Shown here piece after piece: positions 1 through 9,705 of a DNA stretch of 64,000 nt. Each line of letters opens with the position of its first letter. Within the stretch, counting starts at the first letter, position 1. Position numbers and translations under genes: made by a program. Under the pieces are notes generated by a model. It ran no database searches and had not been told where the DNA came from. It saw only the letters and a list, made by a program, of their open reading frames with translations. The stretch is from Desulfurococcaceae archaeon AG1 (lineage in GTDB: Archaea > Thermoproteota > Thermoprotei_A > Sulfolobales > AG1), in NCBI GenBank assembly GCA_003116855.1, contig BEWT01000001.1, positions 62,001 through 126,000 of the forward strand, in the 5' to 3' direction.

Positions 1-1029
1 GATCTGATACCTGAGAAAGCTGTAAGGCAGATCAACGACCTTAGGGAGCTTTCCGGCAAGATCATAGCTATCGATGCTTATAACGCCCTCTACCAGTTCC
101 TAGCAGCGATAAGACAGCCTGATGGGACTCCTCTCATGGATAGTAAGGGAAGGGTTACTAGCCACCTATCAGGCTTATTTTACCGCACAATAAACCTCGT
201 TGAGGCTGGTATAAAGCCTGTATATGTGTTTGATGGAAAGCCTCCCGAGATCAAGGCTGCAGAGATAGCTAGGAGGAGCATGGCTAAGCAGAAGGCTGAG
301 GAGAGGCTTAGAATAGCTAGAGAAAAAGGGGATGAGGAGGAGATGAGGAAATACGCCCAAGCCACGTCAAGGCTATCAAATGATATGGTTGAATCTTCTA
401 AGAAGCTTCTAAGCTATATGGGGATACCATGGGTCCAGGCTCCCTCTGAGGGAGAGGCCCAGGCAGCATATATGGCTATGAAGGGGATAGCCTGGGCTAC
501 TGCGAGCCAGGATTACGATTCCCTGCTATTCGGCAGTCCGAGGCTGGTCAGAAACCTCACTGTGAGTGGTAAGAGAAAGCTTCCTGGGAAAGAGATCTAC
601 GTTGAGATCAAGCCTGAGGTAATCGATCTCAACCTTCTGATGAAAACCTTAGAGATAACGAGAGAACAGTTGATCGACATAGCGATACTGGTAGGCACGG
701 ATTTCAATCCAGACGGTGTTGAGGGGATAGGTCCTAAAAAGGCATATAGTCTGGTCAAGAGCTATGGGAGTATAGATAGAGTCCTCAAGGTACTCCCGGG
801 AGCAAGATTCCCCGTAGACCCCATGGAGATCAAAAAATTCTTTCTAAACCCACCTATATCAGAGGTTCCTCGTATCGAGTGGAAAGCTCCTGACCGTGAG
901 AAAGTAATAGAACTGCTAGTAGAGGAGTACGAATTCTCTAGAGAAAGGGTGGAGAATAATCTAGAAAGACTCTCCAAAGCTATCTCTAGAGCGTCAGCTG
1001 CACGCGGTCTCGACAAGTGGTTTGGATAA
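1..1029 (+). CDS. fen: Flap endonuclease 1 (FEN-1), 5' end cut by the window
   Basis: Structure-specific 5' nuclease that removes RNA-primed flaps in Okazaki fragment maturation and long-patch repair. The frame is open from base 1, reading DLIPEKAVRQIND then IIAIDAYNAL, the XPG N-domain, so the gene starts just upstream of the window and the first ATG inside (136) is internal. The XPG-I region shows APSEGEAQAAYMA and ASQDYDSLLFG, with metal-binding acidic residues, followed by the helix-hairpin-helix VGTDFNPDGVEGIGPKKA. The protein ends in GLDKWFG, a PCNA-interacting (PIP) tail of the usual xLxxWF/FF form. Only about the first five to ten residues are missing. Family identity is certain. Confidence 0.97.
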   Translation, partial: DLIPEKAVRQINDLRELSGKIIAIDAYNALYQFLAAIRQPDGTPLMDSKGRVTSHLSGLFYRTINLVEAGIKPVYVFDGKPPEIKAAEIARRSMAKQKAEERLRIAREKGDEEEMRKYAQATSRLSNDMVESSKKLLSYMGIPWVQAPSEGEAQAAYMAMKGIAWATASQDYDSLLFGSPRLVRNLTVSGKRKLPGKEIYVEIKPEVIDLNLLMKTLEITREQLIDIAILVGTDFNPDGVEGIGPKKAYSLVKSYGSIDRVLKVLPGARFPVDPMEIKKFFLNPPISEVPRIEWKAPDREKVIELLVEEYEFSRERVENNLERLSKAISRASAARGLDKWFG

Positions 1030-1110
1030 AAAGTAGCAGAATATCTATACCTAAGAGACTTCCGCCTAGCAAGAAAAACAGTTTAAACCTAGCGGGGTTT
1101 GGCGGGTTCT

Positions 1111-2769
1111 TCACGAACTTCTAAGCGATAGGATTCCCTTCACAAGCCTTAGTATTTCGTGGTATTTGAACTTCTTTCTAACAATCCCGGCATCTATTAG
1201 GGCTTCTGTTGAGCATAGGTATCCTGGCACCCCACTAACCCCTCCTCCTGGGTGTGTGTCCGCGCCGCATAGGTAGAGCCCTTTTACTGGTGTTCTGTAG
1301 TTTGATAGCTCTCTATCAGGTCTATTGCTCCAGAGCTGGTCTGGGGACATGCTTATGTGGAATATATTTCCTCCCGGGGTTTGGAACATTTCCTCTATAT
1401 CTCGTGGCGTTATTATCATTATTTTCTCAGCGTTCTTCCTAAAGCCGCTATAGTAGTTCTCAAGTACTGTGAATACTCTCTCAACGAGCTTCTCTCTATC
1501 CTCCTCGCCCCAGTTTCCAGGGCTCTTTCTACTTGTGTATTGCACAAAGAGTGATGCTATATGCCACCCCTCTGGGGCTACTGTTCTATCTAAATAGCTC
1601 TGCACGTTTACCGAGACCCAGGGGTTCCTGCTCATTCCCTCCATCAATGCTTCTGAGTATGCTTTCTCGACATAGTCTATCGATGGGATCGTTACTGCAG
1701 AGGATCTATATGCCAGGTCCTCATGGCCCGAGTATTTATCAACAAGCTTTGGAAGATTCCTCATAGCAACAACGATCTTTGACGAGGCTCCAACACTCCT
1801 AAGGCTCTTAATCCTTCTAATAAGATCCTTATCAATAGGAGCCTCGGGGTCAAGTAGCTTAAGCATCGTTGTCCTAACATCAGCGCTACTTAGAACCATC
1901 CAGGATTCGTAGAACTTCCCACCAGCTATAACGCCCCTAACCCACCCAGCATTGCTAACAACGATTCTCTCAACCTCTACTCCGAGATGGATTTCGACAC
2001 CAAGTTCTGAGCATCTCTTAGCAAGGATCTTTGAGAGGGATCCCATACCGCCCTCTACATAGCCCCACTGACCCCTATTCCCGGTTATATTCCCCATATA
2101 GTGGTGGGCCATTACTATCGAGGATCCCGGGGTGCTAGGGGAGATCATCTCGCCTACTAGGGCGTCTTCAACAAGGGCTGCCTTAACCTCCTCACTCTCA
2201 AAATACTCATCAAGGATCTTCGATACTGGGGCGCTAATAATCCAGGGGATGTCGTTAACATACCTAGAGATCTCCTCTCCACCATGCTTAGCAATACTCA
2301 CAGCCTTCTTAGCAAGCTCCAGGGTATCTTCAAGGCTGAGGGGTTTACTCATATATATAACATCAAGGAGTGCTCCAACAAACCCCCAGAACTTGCTCCA
2401 CTTAGCATACTGGGTAGCGTCTCTCTCAGAGATCCTCGAGATCTCCTTAGCAGTCTTGCTAGGATCGCTCCATATGCTCAGAACCTTTCCTCCCTCTAAG
2501 AAGACAGTCATCCCAGGATCCTTTGGAATTATTCTCAAACCTCTCTCAAACAACCCAAGCTCCTCAGCAATCTCCCTCCTGAAGAGGCTTATCACATAAG
2601 CACCTATAGGGACAGCAAACCCAGGCCATAACTCGGGCGAAGAGGCCATGCCCCCGAGAAACCTGTTTCTCTCAAAAACAGCCACCCTAAGCCCTCTCAT
2701 TGCGAGATTGCATGCAGCTACAAGACCGTTATGCCCAGCACCTATGACTATAGCATCATACTTGGTCAA
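1111..2769 (-). CDS. CrtI/phytoene-desaturase-like FAD oxidoreductase
   Basis: A 552-residue flavoprotein of the phytoene desaturase/PYROXD2-like group. The N terminus carries the dinucleotide-binding motif VIGAGHNGLVAA and the following FERNRFLGG segment, which bind FAD. The C-terminal FAD motif GLYLCGADTHPGGGVSGVPG is the typical CrtI-type signature. The true substrate cannot be read from sequence: members act on carotenoids or other isoprenoids, and many archaeal ones are uncharacterised. No other carotenoid gene lies nearby, so a carotenoid role is not supported by context. It is a single gene, divergent from the ABC operon. Its TATA box sits in a perfect palindrome 29 bases upstream of the ATG. 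Confidence 0.85.
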   Translation of the reverse strand: MTKYDAIVIGAGHNGLVAACNLAMRGLRVAVFERNRFLGGMASSPELWPGFAVPIGAYVISLFRREIAEELGLFERGLRIIPKDPGMTVFLEGGKVLSIWSDPSKTAKEISRISERDATQYAKWSKFWGFVGALLDVIYMSKPLSLEDTLELAKKAVSIAKHGGEEISRYVNDIPWIISAPVSKILDEYFESEEVKAALVEDALVGEMISPSTPGSSIVMAHHYMGNITGNRGQWGYVEGGMGSLSKILAKRCSELGVEIHLGVEVERIVVSNAGWVRGVIAGGKFYESWMVLSSADVRTTMLKLLDPEAPIDKDLIRRIKSLRSVGASSKIVVAMRNLPKLVDKYSGHEDLAYRSSAVTIPSIDYVEKAYSEALMEGMSRNPWVSVNVQSYLDRTVAPEGWHIASLFVQYTSRKSPGNWGEEDREKLVERVFTVLENYYSGFRKNAEKIMIITPRDIEEMFQTPGGNIFHISMSPDQLWSNRPDRELSNYRTPVKGLYLCGADTHPGGGVSGVPGYLCSTEALIDAGIVRKKFKYHEILRLVKGILSLRSS

Positions 2770-2797
2770 GCGATGTGCACCAACTAACTATCATAGC

Positions 2798-2813
2798 AAC
2801 CTTATATAAGGTT
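2798..2813. promoter_or_regulatory. 16-bp palindrome containing a TATA box
   Basis: AACCTTATATAAGGTT is a perfect inverted repeat. It lies 29 bases upstream of the ATG at 2769 on the minus strand, the right distance for an archaeal TATA box of that gene. Because it is fully symmetric it could also be an operator for a dimeric repressor that competes with TBP; that role is inferred. Confidence 0.6.
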
Positions 2814-2968
2814 ATTCCTAGAGTCTTGAGAGCCAGGATCTATTTGAATAATATAGGAAAAATATATATTTTTAGCTCTATAGTTATCCTAAAAATCTAT
2901 GTTGTAGTTATTCAAATATATTAACCCCTTAGGGTAGTGTGTGTTGATGGTGTGTTTTAGATGAATGT

Positions 2969-5928
2969 GTGGCAAAAAATAACTATATATATATACTACC
3001 AATAATGATCTTGGCAGCATCGGTATCAATGCGTTATCGATCCTTCAGGTAGATGCTCAGGTAGTCAAGGGACCCGCAACAGATATCCTAAGGATCCAGA
3101 GGGTACCAATAACAGAGGTTGCCCAGGCATTTCAAGCCGGAAGGATCGATGTCTACCTATACGGAGGCATACCTCCTGCTACTGCAGAGGTTCTTAAAAG
3201 GGATCCAAACCTAAGGGTGCTCAACGCGCCCGCAGGTCTTGTAGACTTTATATTCAACCCAGCGCCTGTTTATATAGCAAATCTGTCAGGCGATCAGACT
3301 GGAAGACCTTTAAGCGAGCTTGCCAGGCTTACAGGAGGATCTGCAGAGGCTATAGTAAATGTTTACTACGATCCCGATAAGGGTCAGACCTTTGTCGAGT
3401 ATGGAGCATATCCCGGTAAGGGTGCCAATCCATTTGCATTCAAAGATGTCAGGGTTGCGATGAACTATCTAATAGACAGGGATAACATAGTCAACACAAT
3501 CTATAGAGGATCAGCATCTCCTATGTATACCTTCCTATCTTCATACGATCCCGATTTCCCCTTGATCTCCGATATAGTGCTTAGATATAAGTTTACATAC
3601 AATCCACAACTTGCAGAGCAGATCGTTGCTAGCGCGCTCTCCAAAGCAGGGTTCCAGAAAGTGGGCGGTGTGTGGAGCTATGGAGGAACCCCGGTACAGA
3701 TTAACTTTATAATAAGGGTAGAGGATGAGAGAAGAGATGTAGGAGATCAGCTTGCAACAGCTCTTGAAACCCTGGGCTTCAGGGTTAACAGGCTATATAT
3801 GACCTTCGGTCCGGCTATAGATACGGTATACGGGACAGATCCTGCAGAGTTTAAGTGGCACATATATACAGAAGGATGGGGTAAGACTGGTATAAGTAAG
3901 TATGACTCAGCATCCATAGCTCAGTTCTGCGCACCATGGTACGGCTACATGCCAGGCTGGGCTGAGGCTACGTTCTGGAACTATAGGAATGCTACCCTAG
4001 ACGATATAACAGAGAGGATCTATAGCGGTAACTTCACAAGCAAGGAGGAGAGAGACTCCCTGTATAGAAAAGGAGTCGAGCTATGCATAGCCGAGGGCGT
4101 GAGGGCTTGGGTTGCTACGAGACTTGATAGCTATGTCCTGAGAGCAGATATAAGGGGATATACCAACGACGTCGGTGCAGGGCTGAGGGGTCTGTGGAGC
4201 CTGAGGGAGATGAGAGCACCTGGCAAGACAACACTTAACCTGGGTCACCTTTGGGTATACACAGCAGGAACAGTGTGGAACCAGGTAGGCGGTTTCCAGG
4301 ATGTCTACAGCGTTGATATTATGTATGGCACATGGGATCCCATGACATGGTTCCATCCATTCAACGGGCTTCCAATACCATTCAGATCCTCGTTTGAGGT
4401 GCAGACAGCAGGTCCTACAGGCAAGCTAGATGTGCCTCCCGATGCATTTATATGGGATGCGTCTAGGGGTACATGGAAGTTTGTCGGGTCTGGTGTTAAG
4501 GCTACTAGCAAAGTTGTGTTTGACATGTCTAACTATATTGGTGCTAGGTGGCATCACAACATAACGATCACGTGGGCTGATGTGTTAGCACAGCTCTATC
4601 AGTTCTTCGACATAACCTATAACGCTACGAAAGCTGCTTCCGAGCCTGCTGTGGCTTCTCTATGGAGGTCTACCCTTGATACTATAGTTGGCTATAGGAT
4701 AGATGAGGCTAATAAGAGGCTTGAGGTCTATCTGAACTACTGGCATTTCGAGCCAGCATATATAGCTAGCTTTGCAACTATAAACATCTATCTACCATTC
4801 GAGCTGGTTCTAGCAGAGGACTATCTCGTGTTCACCAGGGGTTCCTATGCATACTCAACATCAGCAGCAACAGCCAAGAGAGTCCCACAGCTTAACCTAG
4901 TTCTATCCGGGCATGTTGCCGATATGGCTTCAGCTCTTCAAACATTCTTGACCCAGAATTACTTCCCAGCCAGTGTATTTACTGTAGGTAACAAGCAATA
5001 TGCAACACCGGACGAGGCTGCTGCTAGATATAGGGCTGCACTCACATGGATAGCAACCTATGGAAATGCATGGATAAGCAATGGACCATATATGCTTACA
5101 AGCTTCTCGGCCGAGGCACAGTCAGCCGAGCTAAGAGCATTCAGGGATCCGACATACCCATTCTCCCCAGGCAAATGGGTATTTGGCGAGCCCAGACTTG
5201 TTAGGGTAGAGAACATAGGAATTCCACAGGTTGTGAGAGGGCAGGAGGCAAGCATACTGGTAGACCTCAGCGGTCCCCCACCACTGTTTGTTAAATACAT
5301 ATTGAGAGACTCAGTCACAGGACAGATCATAACTGTTGGTCAGGGAAGCCTTGCAACAGGGTCTAGATTTGTTATAGCGCTTCCGGCCACACTAACAAGG
5401 GATCTAACAGCAAGATTCCCATACGAACTTACAGTGATAGCTTATAGCGATGCAGTAGCGTTTGTAGATACAAGGACGCTGTTCATAAGCGTCTTCGATC
5501 CAGGGATCATTACAGCCCCAATAGAGCAGGAGATCTCTAACCTCCAGAAGAGCGTTCAAGAAACCGTAGCGAACCTCCAGCAAGCAATCCAGGCTATAAA
5601 TGCTTCAAGCGCTGCAGGCTTAGCAGCAGTGAGCAACAGTATATCCCAGCTAGGCACAGCTGTTGGTAACAGTATATCCCAGCTAGGTAATGCTGTAAAC
5701 AATCTAGGCAATGCTGTTAATAACTTAGGCGGCACCCTATCATCCAAGATCGATACTGTGAGTAATAAGATCGACACGTTCGCCTCGCAGCAATCGCAAA
5801 CAATATCTGCGCTTCAAGCCAGTGTGAGGGATTTGAGGGATACTGTTAACACGCTCATGTATATAGTCATATTCCTGGTAATCCTCCAGATCGCAACTAT
5901 AGCGATGGTATTTATGAGAAGAAAGTAA
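2969..5928 (+). CDS. ABC transporter family 5 substrate-binding lipoprotein-like protein, apparent frameshift after signal peptide
   Basis: Extracellular binding protein for peptides or oligosaccharides, close to 985 residues if the frame is repaired. From about 3031 one open frame runs to 5928; it includes FKDVRVAMNYLIDRDNI, the standard family 5 motif, and two repeated binding-lobe regions. The only long ORF start in that frame (GTG 3217) lies inside conserved sequence, since VKGPATDILRIQRVPI and AGRIDVYLYGGIPP are encoded upstream of it. A GTG at 2969 in another frame encodes MAKNNYIYILPIMILAASV, a clear signal peptide, and must shift by -1 near 3029-3031 to join ALSILQVDAQVVKG. The C terminus has a long coiled coil (about 5520-5850), rich in SQLG/NNLG repeats, and a final membrane helix with RRK. 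The stalk plus anchor is typical of crenarchaeal binding proteins. Confidence 0.8.
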
Positions 5929-6010
5929 TAAAAGATCCATTATTATAATAAAGAAAACTTTTTTCTCCTTAATACCCTGCACACGATAATACATATGGTT
6001 TGGTGTAATT

Positions 6011-7066
6011 ATGGGGCTTGCGCGAGTCCTAGCGATAAGGGCTATAACCCTTACAGCAACCCTTATAGGCATTGTGCTTGTTACCGCAATAATACTTGGT
6101 CCAACATCTGACAAGGTTCTAGGTGCGATAGTTAATGAGGATGTGAGAGCCTATAGCCAGGCTTTAAGACAGAGGGCTGCTGGAGGTGCCCTTAACCAGA
6201 GTGAGATAGAGGCACTGATTGCCAAGTATAGAGAAGAACTTGTGAGAGCATATGGTCTTGACAGGCCATGGTATGAGAGGATTATTCCTCTAGCTCTAAC
6301 AATACTCAAACTCGATCTAGGTAGGACAGGGACTATAACCTCTTTTACAGGATCCAATAATGTTAGAGATATAATACTTGAAAGGATACCACCAACGATC
6401 ATGTTCCTAACAACGGCAACTGTGATAAACATAATACTCGGGCTAGTGCTTGGTACGGCTCTCGCCTTTAGAAGGGGAGGGTTTCTAGATAGGTTCTTCA
6501 GCCTCTACTCAGCTATATCCTATGCGCTTCCCGCATGGTGGCTTGGATTGCTCTTAATATATGTGTTTGTCTACAGGATACCGATATTCCCACCTCCAAC
6601 CGGTCTCTTATCGCCAAACCCGCCGGCAGATCCTGTTGGGAGGTTCCTCGACATGGCTAGCCATGCTGCACTGCCAATAATAACTTTTGTAATAGCCACA
6701 TCTGGTGTTTGGATATATATAACAAGGGCTATAGTGATAAGGGTTGTTGAGGAGGACTTCGTATATGTTGCGAAGGCAAAGGGTCTTCCCGATAGGGTTA
6801 TCATGAGGGGCTATATAATGAGAGCAGCAGCTCCACCAATAGCTACCAACGCTATACTTGGTCTAGCTGGCTCTCTTGGAGGAGCTATACTTACAGAGAC
6901 AATATTCAACTGGCCAGGGCTTGGGAGGCTTTTCTACGATGCTATCGGGGCTCAGGAGCTGACAATAATACTTGGGCTTACATATATAACAGCGATGATC
7001 TATGTGATCGCTAGAATGATCCTAGAGATCTTATACATATTCCTCGACCCCAGGGTGAGGTATTGA
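6011..7066 (+). CDS. ABC transporter permease, DppB/OppB type
   Basis: Membrane permease of the peptide/oligosaccharide uptake family, 351 residues with about six helices. The first helix (ITLTATLIGIVLVTAIILG) is followed by an extracytoplasmic segment with GLDRPWYERII, as usual for DppB. The cytoplasmic EAA-type loop that contacts the ATPase reads YVAKAKGLPDRVIMRGYIMR, followed by a helix with GAILTETIFNWPGLG, the family hallmark. It lies 82 bases after the binding protein, with a T-rich stretch (5957-5966) in between that may attenuate transcription. It overlaps the next permease by one base. No ATPase subunit genes follow, so the ATPases must be encoded elsewhere. Confidence 0.92.
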   Translation: MGLARVLAIRAITLTATLIGIVLVTAIILGPTSDKVLGAIVNEDVRAYSQALRQRAAGGALNQSEIEALIAKYREELVRAYGLDRPWYERIIPLALTILKLDLGRTGTITSFTGSNNVRDIILERIPPTIMFLTTATVINIILGLVLGTALAFRRGGFLDRFFSLYSAISYALPAWWLGLLLIYVFVYRIPIFPPPTGLLSPNPPADPVGRFLDMASHAALPIITFVIATSGVWIYITRAIVIRVVEEDFVYVAKAKGLPDRVIMRGYIMRAAAPPIATNAILGLAGSLGGAILTETIFNWPGLGRLFYDAIGAQELTIILGLTYITAMIYVIARMILEILYIFLDPRVRY

Positions 7067-8534
7067 TGTCACTCCAGACAGCCAGACTGGGCGAGGTTTT
7101 CCTGCTAGTGTGGAGGACATGGACAGGAAGGGTAGGAATAGTATTTTTAGGATTAATGGTACTCGCATCTATATATACACTGCTAACAATGCCCCTAGAC
7201 TATGGTACAAGGGTGTGGAGCAATAGCGATTACTGGAAAGACTACCCCAAGATGGTGCCTCCAGACTGGTATAGAGCTCTATTCGATAGGTCTCTCCTAC
7301 CCCATACGGTTATGAAGCTCGAGCAACCTTCAAGCGATAGGGTGCTAAACTATGGGGGCTATCAGGTCAGGGTTGTGACATATACCTTCACATATAGCTA
7401 TGAGAGCCCGACTTATCCTCAGAACGTGAGGATAGCGATCTATGGTGTTCAGGTGAGAAATCCAAGCATTCCGGTTGTTCTGAGCGTCTCTTTAGAGAGG
7501 CCTGATGGGAGGATTAATCAGCTCTATTTCGAAATAATAAGGATCCCGCAGGAGCTGGTGGGTCAGAAGATCTATACACCTGTTCCTAAGGATGTCAATG
7601 CCTATGGTAATATGTATATCGCTAGTCAGCTCTCAAGCTTCTTATCAACTAGATATGGGCTATCGATAAACCCTGCGGATCTAGCTCAAATTGGTGTTGA
7701 GAGGGTTATGTTCGGCGCCCCAACCTCTCCTGGTAATATATCGTCTCTAGAACCCCTTAATGGTATAATAGATTTACCGTCGAGATCCAGCTAACAAGCC
7801 CCCAAGATTCTGTTGATATGGTATCCCTAGCCGTGGTTGGAAGGGCATATGGCATTATGGGTACGGATTTCGATGGAAGAGATCTGGCTCAAGCACTTCT
7901 CTTCGGCTTCCCTGTAGCCCTTGCAATAGGATTTGTAACATCAGCCTTGGTCTCAGTAATAGGCATGATCCTAGGTGTGTTCTCTGGGTACTACGGAGGG
8001 ATCCTCGACGAGGTTGTTCAGAGAACAGCTGATATCCTTGGCAACATACCCCTCTTACCATTGCTGATACTCTTCACATTCATAACCCCAACCTATCTGA
8101 GGCTCCAGATCATTATTATAACCCTCATAGTGTTTGGCTGGGCTGGGTTAGCGATCATAATAAGATCCATGGTTCTATCTATAAAGGCAGAGCAATACGT
8201 AGAAGCAGCAAGAGCGCTTGGAGCATCAAACACAAGAATAATATTTAAACACATAATCCCCCAGGTTATGCCATATACAGTTGCGCAGATGATATTCTTC
8301 GTCCCAACCGCGATATTGACAGAGGCAGGGCTAAGCCTACTAGGGCTGGGAGACCCGAGCATCCCAACATGGGGGCAGATATTATCGAGAGTACTTGACA
8401 AGGGTGCAGTGTCTATCGCATGGTGGTGGATATTACCGCCAGGCCTATTAATAGTACTATCAGCAGTGACATTCGTGCTAATAGCATTAGCACTAGAACC
8501 CGTAGTAGATCCCAGGCTTAGAAGAAGGATATAG
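7066..8534 (+). CDS. ABC transporter permease, DppC/OppC type, apparent frameshift
   Basis: Second permease, about 488 residues if the frame is restored. The ATG at 7066 overlaps the stop of dppB. The first part has one membrane helix (VGIVFLGLMVLASIYTLL) and a large extracytoplasmic beta-rich insert, ending in frame at 7794. A different frame is coding from at least 7767, reading RFTVEIQLTSPQDSVDMVS, and runs on through GIMGTDFDGRDL, the EAA loop YVEAARALGASNTRIIFKH and GLSLLGLGDPSIPTWG to 8534. The two parts abut in the middle of the insert, between EPLNG and RFTVEI, so one base is missing or the reading frame slips by -1 between 7761 and 7794. I see no slippery heptamer there. Family identity is certain; whether the gene is intact is not. 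Confidence 0.8.
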
Positions 8535-8614
8535 GCTACCAACAAACAGCTTTGCTGAGAACATTACGCGGATAACGATCCAAGCTTCCTACTCCTAGTC
8601 AGCATTTTCTCAAG

Positions 8615-8655
8615 CCGCAGCCAGCTGTTTCACGTTTCATGAGGGTTTATAGGGG
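8615..8655 (+). repeat. 41-base intergenic repeat, copy 1
   Basis: This stretch begins CCGCAGCCAGCTG and ends ATGAGGGTTTATAGGGG. It matches 54383-54423 at 35 of 41 ungapped positions and 31888-31928 more weakly, mainly in the first half. It lies between the ABC operon and the promoter of the candidate RNA at 8712. Function is unknown. Confidence 0.5.
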
Positions 8656-8711
8656 TTGATATTGAATTTCGTCTCTGTGGAACATTATATAAGAGCTCTA
8701 TTATTTTATGG

Positions 8712-8940
8712 GGATGCCGCCCAACAATGAGGGTAAAAAATAGAGACCCGAGTGGGCGGGGTAAAGGCAAAGAGATCCAGGATGTGGGGGTTTCCCCACA
8801 GCAATGAACCAGAGCAAAGCTATGAAGGGGAGCTGTGGGCTGGGGTCACCCTGAACGGGTGGAGGCCGATGATATAGGCTCCGATGAAAGGAACCCTGAG
8901 GCCGAGGAAGCCAAGGGAGGAGCAGTTGGTATAAAAATAT
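8712..8940 (+). ncRNA. Candidate structured non-coding RNA (family copy A)
   Basis: No ORF of note is present, and the stretch is richer in G than the surrounding gap. A TATA box (TTATATAAG, 8685-8693) is correctly placed for transcription from about 8712. The RNA would open with a GCCGCCCA/TGGGCGGG hairpin (about 8716-8760). A second stem pairs CCACAGC (8796-8802) with GCTGTGG (8832-8838), followed by GGCTGGGGTCACCCTGAAC. The block from 8795 to about 8928 recurs on the minus strand at 30500-30640, and its hairpin and tail are echoed at 36828-37000. It is not RNase P, SRP or a tRNA by any motif I can see. Boundaries are approximate. The rest of the 8535-8969 gap shows nothing else apart from the repeat at 8615. 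Confidence 0.5.
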
Positions 8941-8968
8941 CAACCGCAATGAAACCCGAACCCCGAGA

Positions 8969-9042
<74 letters not shown>

Positions 9043-9173
9043 TCTATATGGTGATATTCTTGGGGGTTTATAGCTTTTGTTATAATATAATAAGTCTCTG
9101 GCTCGAGGTTTGTTAGGATATACTGCTTTAGCCGTATCATGCGGTTCTCTCTAGATCTGTGTGCATCACGCTC

Positions 9174-9186
9174 GTTTTATATGCTT
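9174..9186 (+). promoter_or_regulatory. TATA box of the S13-S4-S11 operon
   Basis: GTTTTATATGCTT is followed about 25 bases later by the probable transcription start, just ahead of the S13 start region. Its position argues against a start codon upstream of about 9204 for S13. Confidence 0.55.
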
Positions 9187-9224
9187 ATAATCCTCTTCGC
9201 TATATGTGTATTAGTGTGGTGTGT

Positions 9225-9692
9225 GTGAGCGAGGAGACGGCTTTTATAGTTAGAATTGCTAATACGGATCTGCCTGGGATGCTTCCGGTACCGTTAGCAC
9301 TCTCTAGAATCAAGGGTATTGGGTATAATACTGCTCTTGCTATTTGTAAGAGCCTAGGCATAGATCCCAGGGCTAAGCTTGGGAGGCTTGATCAAGAGAC
9401 ATTATCCAAGATAGAGGCTGCTGTGAAGGATCTAGCAGCATTCGGTTTCCCACCGTGGATGCTTAATAGGAGGAAGGATCTGGAGAGTGGGAAAGATATT
9501 CACCTCGTGGGAAGCGATCTCCTGCTCGTAGTTAGAGAGGACATCGAGAGGATGAAGAGGACCAAGAGCTGGAAAGGGATAAGGCATGCTCTGGGTCTTA
9601 AGGTGAGGGGACAGAGGACAGCCACTACGGGGAGGACAGGGATCACAGTAGGCGTTAGGAAGAAGAAAGAGGGACAGCAACAGCAGAAATAG
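9225..9692 (+). CDS. rps13: 30S ribosomal protein S13
   Basis: Head protein of the small subunit, contacting the P-site tRNA and the large subunit. The frame is open from 9159, but those extra residues lie across the TATA box. GTG at 9225, giving [16 protein letters not shown], follows a GGTG motif (9217-9220) and fits archaeal S13 proteins. The HhH motif [16 protein letters not shown] and the basic C-terminal tail [20 protein letters not shown] are both present. At about 155 residues it has the normal archaeal length. First gene of the operon; S4 starts 13 bases after its stop. Confidence 0.93.
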   Translation: MSEETAFIVRIANTDLPGMLPVPLALSRIKGIGYNTALAICKSLGIDPRAKLGRLDQETLSKIEAAVKDLAAFGFPPWMLNRRKDLESGKDIHLVGSDLLLVVREDIERMKRTKSWKGIRHALGLKVRGQRTATTGRTGITVGVRKKKEGQQQQK

Positions 9693-9705
9693 GCTGGTGG
9701 TCACT

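Noticed and set aside
3217-3260. GTG 3217 as the start of the ABC binding protein
   Set aside because: Conserved coding sequence continues upstream in the same frame to about 3031; the start would delete the signal peptide and part of the first lobe.
7749-7765. Programmed -1 frameshift at the CCCCTTAA run in dppC
   Set aside because: Slipping there leads straight to a stop (TAA 7758) in the new frame; the shift must occur later, where no slippery site is present.
8712-8940. RNase P or SRP RNA
   Set aside because: The conserved RNase P segments and the SRP GGAAG/AGCA loop are not present.
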